Assembly: GCA_964353175.1 (NCBI GenBank)
Contig: CAYGUX010000022.1
Coordinates: 1-45,936 of the forward strand
Length of the DNA: 45,936 nucleotides
Direction of reading: 5' to 3'
Source: JAIYCX01 sp964353175
Lineage (GTDB): Bacteria; Bdellovibrionota_C; UBA2361; SZUA-149; DAOLCO01
Below, one piece after another: positions 8,497 to 16,791 of the stretch. Each line of letters opens with the position of its first letter. Position 1 is the first letter of the stretch. The position numbers and the translations under genes are program-made. Under the pieces are notes generated by a model. It worked only from the letters and a program-made list of their open reading frames with translations, did no database searches and was not told the origin of the DNA.

Positions 8497-8811
8497 CTAC
8501 CTGCTGGAAGGAGTAGTATATCCTGTAGTTGGTATATCGCTTGCGGCTCTCCCACCCCACCAATATCCGTTGTTCCTACCCCTAGACCAGCCTTGGGAAG
8601 TTGAATACCTACTAGTATCCCCTCCTTGAGCATAAGATGGCGTATTTGCATAAGGATTTGATCTTTGACTTCGATCCACCTTAAAATCATCATCTTGTTG
8701 AAGGGCTAATTTACTTGGCTCTTTTGAAGGTAATAATACCTCTTCCTCGGCCACAGCATTTGTCCCAAACATTACCAATAGCGAACCCGCTAAAAACAAT
8801 TTATTTTTCAT
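8497..8811 (-). CDS. Small exported protein, Ser/Gly/Tyr-rich
   Basis: The ATG at 8811 has a strong GGAG just upstream and starts MKNKLFLAGSLLVMFGTNAVAEE, a signal peptide with a likely cut after AVA. An earlier TTG at 8826 is unlikely. The mature protein of about 80 residues is acidic at first, then rich in Ser, Gly, Arg, Tyr and Trp (GYWWGGR), suggesting a disordered or cell-surface protein. It follows the lipoprotein gene after 17 bases and ends at a strong terminator, so the two form an operon. Confidence 0.65.
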   Translation of the reverse strand: MKNKLFLAGSLLVMFGTNAVAEEEVLLPSKEPSKLALQQDDDFKVDRSQRSNPYANTPSYAQGGDTSRYSTSQGWSRGRNNGYWWGGRAASDIPTTGYTTPSSR

Positions 8812-8828
8812 ACTTTCTCCTAACAAAT

Positions 8829-9236
8829 CTATCTAAAGATTGAACTAATAGTATTCTTAACGTCTCTTACATCTCCAACCATAGAAGACCCAGTTCTAGT
8901 AACATCTCTATAAACGTCTAGAACCTCTTTCTTGCTTTCATATTCATGACGAGCAGCAAGACGATCTCTATTGATGATAGCAATTTGTTCTGCAGTTAAA
9001 TGACCCTTAACATCCAATTGAATATGGGCCTTTCTAGCCTGCTCAGATGTTAGCTCTCCTTCTAAATAAGCTCTATCAATAGCATTCTTAATATCACCCT
9101 TAGACATGCCTGCGACATCAGTTCTACCCACATTACCAACTCCCATACCAGCAAATTCTTCTCTATAAGAACTACCTTGAACACATGCTGAAGCCAATAA
9201 CGATAAGCTGATTAGCGCAATTTTACATTTTCTCAT
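8829..9236 (-). CDS. Small lipoprotein
   Basis: The 135-residue protein starts MRKCKIALISLSLLASACVQ: a signal peptide with the lipobox LASAC, so the cysteine at about residue 18 should be lipidated and anchor it to the envelope. An AGGAGGAGG sequence about nine bases before the ATG is an excellent ribosome-binding site. The mature part is helical (KNAIDRAYLEGELTSEQARK, LTAEQIAIINRDRLAARHE). No family is recognised. It is first in a two-gene operon with the exported protein downstream. Confidence 0.7.
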   Translation of the reverse strand: MRKCKIALISLSLLASACVQGSSYREEFAGMGVGNVGRTDVAGMSKGDIKNAIDRAYLEGELTSEQARKAHIQLDVKGHLTAEQIAIINRDRLAARHEYESKKEVLDVYRDVTRTGSSMVGDVRDVKNTISSIFR

Positions 9237-9356
9237 AATAAATACCTCCTCCTAAAACCCTATTAAGTTATCAAACTAGTTATGACTTATCCTCAAAAAT
9301 AGTCTCATTGCTTCTAAATAAATGGTAAGCGCCCAAAATCAATACATCTTTTTGGA

Positions 9357-9394
9357 TCCACAGCCAAAGGGGCACTTCGACCTTTAGAGTGGGT
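9357..9394 (-). repeat. Left inverted copy of a 40-base repeat
   Basis: Read on the minus strand this segment starts ACCCACTCTAAAGG and continues to GGCTGTGGA. It matches the segment at 9615-9653 at all of its first 14 bases and at most of the rest with one indel. The two copies face each other across the gap. Confidence 0.7.
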
Positions 9395-9464
9395 ACTAAC
9401 AGAAGGTGATAGCATTTTCATTCGGAACACTCTATTTAGCCTTAATTACCTGGCCATCTAATTT

Positions 9465-9547
9465 GTAGGGGCGATCCCTTGCGGTCGCCCATGAACTGAA
9501 TCAATACAGCGACTTAGGGGAGGGCAACCGCAAGGGATTGCCCCTAC
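9465..9547. repeat. Paired REP-like palindromes (BIME-like)
   Basis: Arms 9465-9490 and 9522-9547 are 26 bases each and inverted, differing at two positions that keep G-T pairing. Each arm is itself a small hairpin (GGGCGA/TCGCCC in the first, GGGCAA/TTGCCC in the second), the layout of two REP units in opposite orientation. The intervening 31 bases are unremarkable. The pair lies inside the 478-base gap between the lipoprotein gene and holA. Confidence 0.8.
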
Positions 9548-9594
9548 GGAAGCCATTCTTCTATTTTTAACAACAAACAACCTGTAATTTATTT

Positions 9595-9602
9595 GCTATA
9601 AT
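9595..9602 (+). promoter_or_regulatory. Extended -10 promoter, likely for holA
   Basis: The sequence TGCTATAAT combines a TGn extension (9594-9596) with a consensus TATAAT (9597-9602). No good -35 is seen, as is common for extended -10 promoters. Transcription would start near 9609 and give a leader of about 100 bases before holA. That leader contains the right copy of the 40-base repeat. Confidence 0.5.
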
Positions 9603-9614
9603 GTCGTAGCGACA

Positions 9615-9653
9615 ACCCACTCTAAAGGGTGATGAGCCACCAAAGGCTTCGGA
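9615..9653 (+). repeat. Right copy of the 40-base repeat, in the holA leader
   Basis: It starts ACCCACTCTAAAGG and ends GGCTTCGGA. Its RNA could form ACCC/GGGT and AGCC/GGCT stems. It is the inverted partner of 9357-9394 and would be transcribed from the TATAAT just upstream. Confidence 0.65.
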
Positions 9654-9714
9654 CGAACACTCCACCCTAGACACTTCCATTCTTTTTTCCTTCCTGCTAG
9701 CATAATCATTATCT

Positions 9715-10761
9715 ATGGCCAAACCAAGTTACTCTAAATCTAAGTCCCCTAGTTTTACAGACTTCCTTAGTCTTATTCCTAAAATTAGGAAGGCAACAGA
9801 CCAAGCAAGTTCTCTAAAAGCCCTTCTAACTGCTTCTGATATAAATCCTGTTATTGCAGTTGAGTATGAGAGTTTTTTAATTTTAAAACAAACTTTTGAT
9901 TCGCTGTTTTCAGCTTTAAAAAACAAACTGCCAGAGGTTCAGCTTGTTCGAATCCAAGGCGATACTCTTAATTCAGATAAAGCACTAGACGAACTATGCA
10001 TAAATATTTGTACTCAAACTTTTTTTGCATCTGACATACTTTACTTAATTGCCGATGGTAAGAAGTTAAAAGACAAGTCTATAGAAAAACTAATCGCAGC
10101 TGGGAAGACGAGTGAAAATTCTTGGTGCATTATTAGTGTGGACTCGATCCCACAAAACAAACTATGGAAGTCCCTCTTTAGCGGACAAGGAACTTTTTCA
10201 TTAGAAAACCCAACAGGCGATAGGCTCAGGAAATGGATAGCTAAACAAGCACAAACTTTGGGATTAGAATCCATAGATGCTGAAGCAACAAACTACCTAA
10301 TTCAAGAGCACGAGAGTAACCCTGAGAAAATTCATACCACCCTGGACAAAGCATCCCTACTCCTACCAATAGGAGCTCCTCTCCAACTAGATTCCCTAAA
10401 AACAATCCTTCAAAAAGGCATGCATAAAGACATATTTGATCTCTTTAATGCCATTGCTAAAAAAGATAGACTTCTCACCTCTCTAATTCTTGATAGAGTC
10501 CTAAACGAAGGTTCCCATCCCCTACAAGTGGTAGCTCTAATAAGCAAAAGCCTTAGGTCGGTGGCTGGAGCACTAAGTAGAACCACAGAAACTTCAAGTG
10601 ATATTTCTAATCCTTGGATGTTAAAAAAACTCCCCATCAACCTTTTCTCTGAAGCTAGAGTTGTTAATGGACTAAAAATCTTAGCTGAGCTGGATTCTGG
10701 CCTCAAGGGTAGAAACTACGGCGAAGAAGAATTTTTAAGCTCTAAACTACTCAGCATTTAG
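9715..10761 (+). CDS. holA: DNA polymerase III subunit delta
   Basis: HolA opens the beta sliding clamp as part of the clamp loader. The 348-residue length is normal. Features matching the family are the Rossmann-like N-terminal region with a TFFASDILYLIADGKKLKDK segment, the lid/domain II segment RLRKWIAKQAQTLGLESIDA, the motif EHESNPEKIHTTLDKASLL, and the C-terminal helical domain ending with NPWMLKKLPINLF. Sequence conservation is modest, so the call rests on domain order. It stands alone, with an extended -10 promoter about 110 bases upstream. Confidence 0.85.
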   Translation: MAKPSYSKSKSPSFTDFLSLIPKIRKATDQASSLKALLTASDINPVIAVEYESFLILKQTFDSLFSALKNKLPEVQLVRIQGDTLNSDKALDELCINICTQTFFASDILYLIADGKKLKDKSIEKLIAAGKTSENSWCIISVDSIPQNKLWKSLFSGQGTFSLENPTGDRLRKWIAKQAQTLGLESIDAEATNYLIQEHESNPEKIHTTLDKASLLLPIGAPLQLDSLKTILQKGMHKDIFDLFNAIAKKDRLLTSLILDRVLNEGSHPLQVVALISKSLRSVAGALSRTTETSSDISNPWMLKKLPINLFSEARVVNGLKILAELDSGLKGRNYGEEEFLSSKLLSI

Positions 10762-10927
10762 TTCAGCTTGACCCTACTTAATAGATCCCCGCTAAACGGC
10801 TTGTTTTTAGAGCATCTCCAAATAGCGACTGTTTTACTCTCCTTATGGCACTTTAAAACTAATTCATTACAGGGTAATAAAAGTTAATAATATTTTAAAA
10901 ATACATTAATTTATAGATCTATTACTT

Positions 10928-12325
10928 ATGAGCGATAAGAATTTTGACTGCGTTGTTATTGGTGCCGGCCCAGGTGGATATGTTGCTGCGATTAGAGCGG
11001 CTCAACTTGGAATGAAAGTGGCTGTCGTAGAAATGGAATCTCCAGGTGGTGTTTGCCTAAACTGGGGTTGTATTCCAACGAAAGCCCTTCTAAAAAGTGC
11101 TGAAGTATTTCACACACTCAGACATGCTGCTGATTTTGGATTATCAGTTCAAGGCGTGGGCTACCACTTTCCAGCGGTAATCGATAGATCAAGACAAGTC
11201 GTAGATAAAATGACCAAAGGGGTTCAATTTCTTTTGAAAAAGAATAAAGTTGAACTAATCATGGGGCATGGTTCTCTTAAAAAAGGGAAAAAGGTAGAGG
11301 TTACCGATTCTTCGGGTGCAAAGTCCACTATTGGATATAAAAATGTAATCATAGCAACTGGTGGCCGAGCAAGAACTCTCCCACATCTACCTGTAGATAA
11401 CGAAAGAATCATAACGTACAGAAAAGCACTAGAGCTTAAAGAAAGACCAAACAAACTTCTTGTTATTGGAGCTGGGGCGATTGGTATTGAGTTTGCATAT
11501 TTCTATAGCACATTCGGCACCGAGGTAACTGTAGTAGAAATGGCGGACACAGTATTGCCAGTAGAAGATAAAGAAATATCAAAAACTCTAGCTAAAATAT
11601 TCTCAAGAAATGGCATGAAGCTAAAGCTAAATACTACAGTTGAGAAGCTTAGTAGAAAAGGCAACACAATTTCAGCCACTCTTTCTTCTTCAGAAGGTAA
11701 AGAAGAGTGGACTGGAGATCATTGTTTAGTAGCAATCGGGTTCCAAGGAAACATTGAAGGACTTGGGCTTGAAGAAATCGGCGTTAAAACTGATAGATCC
11801 TTTATCCCAGTAGATGAATATTACAGGACAGGATTAGATGGTGTTTATGCTATTGGTGACGTTAATGGGCCTCCATTATTAGCTCACGTAGCTAGCCATG
11901 AAGGTATTATTGCTGCAGAACACATGAATAACGCTCATCCTCATCCGATTGACTATAAGAGCATTCCAGGGTGCACATATTGCCAACCTCAAGTAGCCTC
12001 AGTAGGTTACACAGAGGAAAAAGCAAGAGCTGAAGGCTTTGATATTAAAATCGGTAAGTTCCCATTCACTGCTAGCGGTAAAGCGGTAGCAACGAATGAG
12101 ACTGATGGTTTTACTAAAGTCATTATAGACGCTAAAACTGAGGAAGTACTAGGTGTTCACATCATACATCCTGAGGCAACTGAACTGATCGCAGAAGCTT
12201 CCATTGTAAAATCACATGAAGGTACTGCTTCAAGTGTCGCAAACACTATCCATGCTCACCCTACTCTTTCAGAGGCGGTAATGGAAGCAATGGCTGATGC
12301 TTTAGATAAAGCAATTCACATCTAA
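10928..12325 (+). CDS. lpdA: Dihydrolipoyl dehydrogenase (E3)
   Basis: E3 reoxidises the dihydrolipoyl groups of E2 with FAD and NAD+. The 465-residue protein has the N-terminal FAD-binding GAGPGGYVAAIRAAQ, the redox-active disulfide in GGVCLNWGCIPTK, the NAD-binding GAGAIGIEFAYFY at about residue 178, the second FAD motif GVYAIGDVNG, and the C-terminal His-Glu dyad in HAHPTLSEAV. It is followed by a strong terminator and then the E1 gene on the same strand, so it is the first of the PDH genes here, though probably a separate transcript. Confidence 0.97.
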   Translation: MSDKNFDCVVIGAGPGGYVAAIRAAQLGMKVAVVEMESPGGVCLNWGCIPTKALLKSAEVFHTLRHAADFGLSVQGVGYHFPAVIDRSRQVVDKMTKGVQFLLKKNKVELIMGHGSLKKGKKVEVTDSSGAKSTIGYKNVIIATGGRARTLPHLPVDNERIITYRKALELKERPNKLLVIGAGAIGIEFAYFYSTFGTEVTVVEMADTVLPVEDKEISKTLAKIFSRNGMKLKLNTTVEKLSRKGNTISATLSSSEGKEEWTGDHCLVAIGFQGNIEGLGLEEIGVKTDRSFIPVDEYYRTGLDGVYAIGDVNGPPLLAHVASHEGIIAAEHMNNAHPHPIDYKSIPGCTYCQPQVASVGYTEEKARAEGFDIKIGKFPFTASGKAVATNETDGFTKVIIDAKTEEVLGVHIIHPEATELIAEASIVKSHEGTASSVANTIHAHPTLSEAVMEAMADALDKAIHI

Positions 12326-12350
12326 ACATTTACGTAACAGTAGTTTTATT

Positions 12351-12380
12351 AAAGCCCCTTTTTTATCAAAGGGGCTTTTT
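12351..12380 (+). terminator. Rho-independent terminator after lpdA
   Basis: AAAGCCCCTT (12351-12360) and AAGGGGCTTT (12369-12378) form a ten-base stem with a short loop, followed by T residues. It lies 25 bases after the lpdA stop and should end that transcript before the E1 gene. Confidence 0.92.
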
Positions 12381-12476
12381 ACGTCTTCTTTCTCTTGCCT
12401 AAGGTTAAAAACCATGGGATTCTTTTTAGTAGAACTTATGATTAAAAGTGGAAAGCAAAAAGGACTCTAGCCTTCA

Positions 12477-14639
12477 ATGAAGAAAAAAACCTCAACAAAA
12501 AAAGTCCCAGCAAAGACAAGCGTTTTAAGTACAACTAAAAAAGCTGCGAAAAAAGCTGTAGCCACTGCGAAAAAAAAGTCTTCTAAAACTACAAAAAAAG
12601 CAGGATCCAGCTCCCCCAAAACCATCTCTAAAAAAACACCCAAACAACAAACAGAACACCAGTTCATAACTGGCTACAGAGAGATGCTTCGCGCGAGAAT
12701 CATAGACGAAAAAGCAATTACTCTTTATAAACAAAATAAATGCCACTTTCAGATTGGTTGCGCTGGGCATGAGGCAGTGACTGTCGCTGCGGGCTTTGCA
12801 CTACGGCCTTCCAAAGACTGGTTCTATCCATATTATAGAGATATGGGACTAGTATGCGCTCTAGGCATGACGACCAAAGACTTAATGTTAAACATCCTCA
12901 GCAAGGCCGATGACCCAAACTCAGGTGGGAGACAAATGCCTATGCACTACGGGCATAAGGACTTAAGAATAGTATCTCAAAGCTCCCCTACTGGCACGCA
13001 ATTCCTCCAAGCCGTTGGAGCTGCGATGGGTGCGAAGTATAACAAAACTGATGAAGTCATTTATGTTTCATCTGGAGAAGGTACCACTGCCCAAGGAGCG
13101 TATCACGAAGCCTTAAACTGGGCTGCTAGAGAAAAGCTGCCGATCATCTTTGTAATTCAAGATAACCAATTTGCGATCTCAGTCCATATTAGTGAACATA
13201 TCGCTGGTGGTAGTATCGAAAAAATATCTTCCGGCTATGAAGGACTCACCGTTGAAAAATTAAATGGTTTAGACTTTGATGCCTCCTTTAAAGCAATGAA
13301 AAAAGCTTCAGATCGAGCAAAAAAAGGCCAAGGGCCGACGCTATTTATTGCAGATGTAGTTAGACTACAAAGTCATTCTATCTCAGACAATCAGCTTAAA
13401 TATAGAAAAACTAAAGAAATAGAAGCTGAGAAGAAAAAAGATCCGATTCTACTCTTAGAAAAGAAAATACTCGCGAAAAAGATCGCCACGAAAGCATCTC
13501 TAGCTAACATTAAAGAAAACATTATAGAGGAAGTGAATCAAGCTACAATATGGGCGGAGACACAAGCTGAACCAACAGCGGAATCTGCACTAGACTTCGT
13601 ACTTCATGACAGCTACCCAAGTCCAATTCTAGAACAAGAGCCTACGGGGCCTGAAGAGTTCTTAGTTGATGCAATAAATAAAGCACTACATGAAGAGATG
13701 AAACGCGAACCGAAGATGGTCGTATTCGGCCAAGATGTTGGTTATGGCAAGGGCGGAGTGTTCTCTGTAACTGCTGGACTAACCGATGCCTTTGGACCTG
13801 ATAGATGTTTTAACTCACCTCTAGCCGAAGATAGTATTTGTGGAACGGCGGTTGGTCTTGCGACAGTTGGATATAAGCCTGTGGTTGAAATTCAATTCGG
13901 AGATTATATCTGGACTGGAATGATGCAGATCAGAAATGAGCTAGCTAGCATGTACTACAGAAGTAAGGGTGACTTCCTTTGTCCTGCAGTGATACGAGTA
14001 GCTGTTGGTGGATATATTCGTGGTGCACTTTATCATTCTCAAAACATAGAATCGACCTTCGCCCACTTCCCTGGCTTAGTTGTAATTTACCCTTCAAATG
14101 CAAGTGACGCTAAAGGCCTTTTAAAAAGCGCTATTCGAGGGAACGATCCTGTGCTTTTCTTAGAGCATAAAGGATTGTATAGGCAAGTATTTTCAAAAGG
14201 TAAGATCGGTGATGAAGACTCCTTAATTCCAATTGGAAAAGCTAAAGTAACAAGAGAAGGCACAAGTGCAACGATTGTAACATGGGGTGCTCTTGTTCAT
14301 CGGTCTATGATGGTCGCAGCAGAGATAGAAGAGGAGTCGGGTCATCAGATTGAAGTTATAGATATTAGGACGATCTCCCCTCTTGACAAGGAGAGTATCT
14401 TAAATAGCGTTAAAAAAACTAACAGGCTACTAATCGCTCATGAGGATGTTGAATTTGTTGGTTTCGGTGCTGAGATTGCTGCGATGGTAGCGGATGAAGC
14501 TTTTGAATACCTCGATGCACCAATCAAGAGAGTGGCATCTAAATTCGCCATGGTAGGACAAGCCCCGAACCTAGAAATGGACGTACTACCGAACAGAAAT
14601 GATATTAAAGTCGCGGTACAAGAATTACTTAGTTATTAG
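12477..14639 (+). CDS. Fused E1 alpha-beta subunit of a 2-oxoacid (pyruvate) dehydrogenase
   Basis: The thiamine-diphosphate enzyme decarboxylates a 2-oxoacid and acylates the lipoyl group of E2. Residues about 65-370 are the alpha part, with GGRQMPMHYG, the ThDP motif in SSGEGTTAQGAYHEALN...NQFAIS and the HSISD phosphorylation-loop-like segment. Residues about 395-720 are the beta part, with FGQDVGYGKGG, FNSPLAEDSICG and EIQFGDYIW. The first 60 residues are an unusual Lys/Ala/Thr-rich tail (KKAAKKAVATAKKKSSK) resembling histone H1 tails. Substrate (pyruvate versus branched-chain 2-oxoacids) cannot be fixed from sequence; neighbouring E2 and E3 and the absence of a second set favour pyruvate. 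Confidence 0.92.
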   Translation: MKKKTSTKKVPAKTSVLSTTKKAAKKAVATAKKKSSKTTKKAGSSSPKTISKKTPKQQTEHQFITGYREMLRARIIDEKAITLYKQNKCHFQIGCAGHEAVTVAAGFALRPSKDWFYPYYRDMGLVCALGMTTKDLMLNILSKADDPNSGGRQMPMHYGHKDLRIVSQSSPTGTQFLQAVGAAMGAKYNKTDEVIYVSSGEGTTAQGAYHEALNWAAREKLPIIFVIQDNQFAISVHISEHIAGGSIEKISSGYEGLTVEKLNGLDFDASFKAMKKASDRAKKGQGPTLFIADVVRLQSHSISDNQLKYRKTKEIEAEKKKDPILLLEKKILAKKIATKASLANIKENIIEEVNQATIWAETQAEPTAESALDFVLHDSYPSPILEQEPTGPEEFLVDAINKALHEEMKREPKMVVFGQDVGYGKGGVFSVTAGLTDAFGPDRCFNSPLAEDSICGTAVGLATVGYKPVVEIQFGDYIWTGMMQIRNELASMYYRSKGDFLCPAVIRVAVGGYIRGALYHSQNIESTFAHFPGLVVIYPSNASDAKGLLKSAIRGNDPVLFLEHKGLYRQVFSKGKIGDEDSLIPIGKAKVTREGTSATIVTWGALVHRSMMVAAEIEEESGHQIEVIDIRTISPLDKESILNSVKKTNRLLIAHEDVEFVGFGAEIAAMVADEAFEYLDAPIKRVASKFAMVGQAPNLEMDVLPNRNDIKVAVQELLSY

Positions 14640-14660
14640 AGAAAAACAAGGCCGCCCTCC

Positions 14661-15320
14661 CTACATATCACCATGATCTCTCATACTATAAAAACCTGTT
14701 CGACTAAAAACTAAATGATCTAAAAGCTGAATTCCTAATATCTCTCCAGCTTGCACCAATCGTTTTGTTACAAGCACATCCTCCTTACTCGGATGTAAAA
14801 CTCCGCTAGGATGATTATGTGCCACTATCACTGAGGCGGACCTTTCAGCTAAAGGTTCCGCATAAACTTCCCGTGGATGAACTTGACAATAATTCAACAA
14901 TCCAATGCTAACAATACGACTAGACAAAACTTCATGCGCTCCGTTTAGAGAAATGCAAATAAAATGTTCCTGCTTCCTATCTGATAAATGAGTAAGCAAC
15001 GGCATAACATCGGCACTAGAGCGCACTTTTATACCTTCTGGGCGTATCCTCCTTCTAGCAAACTCCAAAGCTGAAATAATCAAACAAGCCTTAGCCGAAC
15101 CCATTCCAGCTACACTTTTTAAGTCATCCAACTTTAGCGAGCCATTCCTAGAATCAATAATAGGCAAAATATCAGCCGCAAGCCTCCCCACACTAACGCC
15201 CTTGATCCCTGAGCCTAAAATAACACTCAATAACTCAACATCACTGAGCACCCCTACCCCCTCCGATTCTAGGCGTTCCCTAGGCAGAAGAGGACTATGA
15301 TTATATATCTTTCTATCCAT
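14661..15320 (-). CDS. radC: RadC family JAMM/MPN domain protein
   Basis: The 219-residue protein has the N-terminal helix-hairpin-helix (LKSVAGMGSAKACLI) and the C-terminal RadC/MPN domain with the metal motif HNHPSG followed by S and D (HPSKEDV). The biochemical role of RadC is unsettled; a part in DNA repair is doubtful, and a link to mobile or stress functions is often suggested. It is transcribed against its neighbours and splits the E1 and E2 genes, ending 21 bases from the E1 stop. Confidence 0.93.
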   Translation of the reverse strand: MDRKIYNHSPLLPRERLESEGVGVLSDVELLSVILGSGIKGVSVGRLAADILPIIDSRNGSLKLDDLKSVAGMGSAKACLIISALEFARRRIRPEGIKVRSSADVMPLLTHLSDRKQEHFICISLNGAHEVLSSRIVSIGLLNYCQVHPREVYAEPLAERSASVIVAHNHPSGVLHPSKEDVLVTKRLVQAGEILGIQLLDHLVFSRTGFYSMRDHGDM

Positions 15321-15374
15321 GAGTTTCTTATCGTAAAATTCTTAAGATCGTTCCCTTTCCGAGCTGGGGGCAAA

Positions 15375-15403
15375 TTGCTATAGTAAGCCAATATTAATAA
15401 TAT
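15375..15403 (+). promoter_or_regulatory. Likely sigma70 promoter for the E2 operon
   Basis: TTGCTA (15375-15380) and TAATAT (15398-15403) are separated by exactly 17 bases. Transcription would start near 15410, just before the palindrome at 15420. Confidence 0.5.
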
Positions 15404-15419
15404 TAAACTTGTTACCGAC

Positions 15420-15437
15420 TATTCTCGTGCGAGAATA
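15420..15437. promoter_or_regulatory. Perfect 18-base palindrome, candidate operator
   Basis: TATTCTCG and CGAGAATA are perfect 8-base arms with a TG spacer. The site lies between the candidate promoter and the E2 ribosome-binding site (AGGAG at 15450-15454), where a bound repressor would block early transcription. No regulator gene adjoins, so the binding protein is unknown. Confidence 0.55.
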
Positions 15438-15457
15438 ACTTCAAAATTAGGAGACTC

Positions 15458-16777
15458 ATGAAGACCGAAATGCTTATGCCCCAAATGGGAGAATCAATCG
15501 CAGAAGCAACTGTTGTCAAATGGCACAAACACATTGGCGACTACGTAAAAAGAGATGAGACTATTCTTGAAATATCGACAGACAAGGTGGACTCAGAAAT
15601 TCCTAGCCCAGAATCTGGATACTTGAAAGAAATCCTTGCTAAGGAAGGTGAAGTTGTAGCGGTAAAATCCATTATAGCAATCATAGATTCAGAACAAGAA
15701 GGGGCTGCAACAACTCCTAAGAAAGAAGCACCGAGAGAAGTAGTTGAAGTGTTTTCTCCTCCACAACAAGCAGCTCCCGCAACAGAAGCGCCAGCTCAAA
15801 CACCTAGCTCAAATAAATCTTATTCACCCTTAGTAAGAAACATCGCTTCACAGAATAATGTATCTGAATCAGAACTTGATTCGATTGAAGGTAGTGGCAC
15901 GCATGGTAGAGTAACCAAAGAAGATTTACTTCACTACATAGACTCAAAATCAGGTTCAAGCACTCAACAACAAGCTCCCCAAGCTAGTGCACCGCAACAA
16001 GCTGCTCCACAGGCAGCTCCTGTACCAGCAAGGATTCCAGAGCCAGCTAGCGCCCCATCCTCTTATGGACCAGGCACAAAGGTTGAGCCTTTTGACTCTA
16101 TGAGAAAAGCTATCGCAGAACACATGGTCAGATCTAAACATACCAGCCCTCATGTTTACTCCGTATGTGAAATTGACGTAACCAATATCGCGAAGTGGAG
16201 AGCAAGAGAAAAGTCTGCATTTAAAGCACGTGAAGGATTTAACCTTAGCTTTACTCCCTTCTTCCTAGAAGCAGTAGTTAAAGGATTAACTGAATACCCA
16301 AGTATAAACGCTTCAATTGAAGGCGATAACTTAATTGTAAAAAGAGACATTAACTTAGGTTGCGCTGTTGCACTTGGTGAAGGTGGGCTAGGCGGATTAA
16401 TTGTTCCTAACATCAAAAATGCTGGCTCACTTAACTTTACAGGTATTGCTCGTGGCTTAAACGACGTTGCAACAAGAGCAAGAAGTAAAAAATTAAAGCC
16501 AGATGACGTACAAGGTGGAACCTTTACTGTTACTAACGTAGGTGTATTTGGAAATATCCTAGGATACCCAATTATCAGTCAACCACAGTTGGCGATACTT
16601 GCATTAGGGGCGATTAAAAAACGTCCAGTTGTTATTGGTGACGCTATCGCGATTCGTGACATCTGCTACTTAACTCTAGCTTATGATCATAGAGCAATTG
16701 ATGGTTCACTTTCTGGCCACTTCTTAAAGTATGTCACTGACTACCTTGAGAACTGGGACATGAATAGAACTCCATAA
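15458..16777 (+). CDS. Dihydrolipoamide acyltransferase (E2)
   Basis: E2 transfers the acyl group from lipoyl-lysine to coenzyme A and forms the core of the complex. The 439-residue protein has one lipoyl domain (about 1-77, lysine in EISTDKVDSEIP), an Ala/Pro/Gln-rich flexible linker, the peripheral-subunit-binding domain (about 127-165, SPLVRNIASQNNV...GTHGRVTKEDLL), a second Ala/Pro-rich linker, and the catalytic domain (about 208-439) ending with the active-site motif DHRAIDG. An AGGAG lies just upstream of the ATG. It is followed after 14 bases by the thioesterase gene, so they are co-transcribed. Confidence 0.95.
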   Translation: MKTEMLMPQMGESIAEATVVKWHKHIGDYVKRDETILEISTDKVDSEIPSPESGYLKEILAKEGEVVAVKSIIAIIDSEQEGAATTPKKEAPREVVEVFSPPQQAAPATEAPAQTPSSNKSYSPLVRNIASQNNVSESELDSIEGSGTHGRVTKEDLLHYIDSKSGSSTQQQAPQASAPQQAAPQAAPVPARIPEPASAPSSYGPGTKVEPFDSMRKAIAEHMVRSKHTSPHVYSVCEIDVTNIAKWRAREKSAFKAREGFNLSFTPFFLEAVVKGLTEYPSINASIEGDNLIVKRDINLGCAVALGEGGLGGLIVPNIKNAGSLNFTGIARGLNDVATRARSKKLKPDDVQGGTFTVTNVGVFGNILGYPIISQPQLAILALGAIKKRPVVIGDAIAIRDICYLTLAYDHRAIDGSLSGHFLKYVTDYLENWDMNRTP

Positions 16778-16791
16778 GACTACAAACAACA

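Noticed and set aside
9603..9714. holA leader as a GEMM (cyclic di-GMP) riboswitch
   Set aside because: Some words (AAAGGC, paired GCC/GGC) recall the class, but the conserved core and helix order are missing and the same sequence occurs inverted nearby as a repeat.
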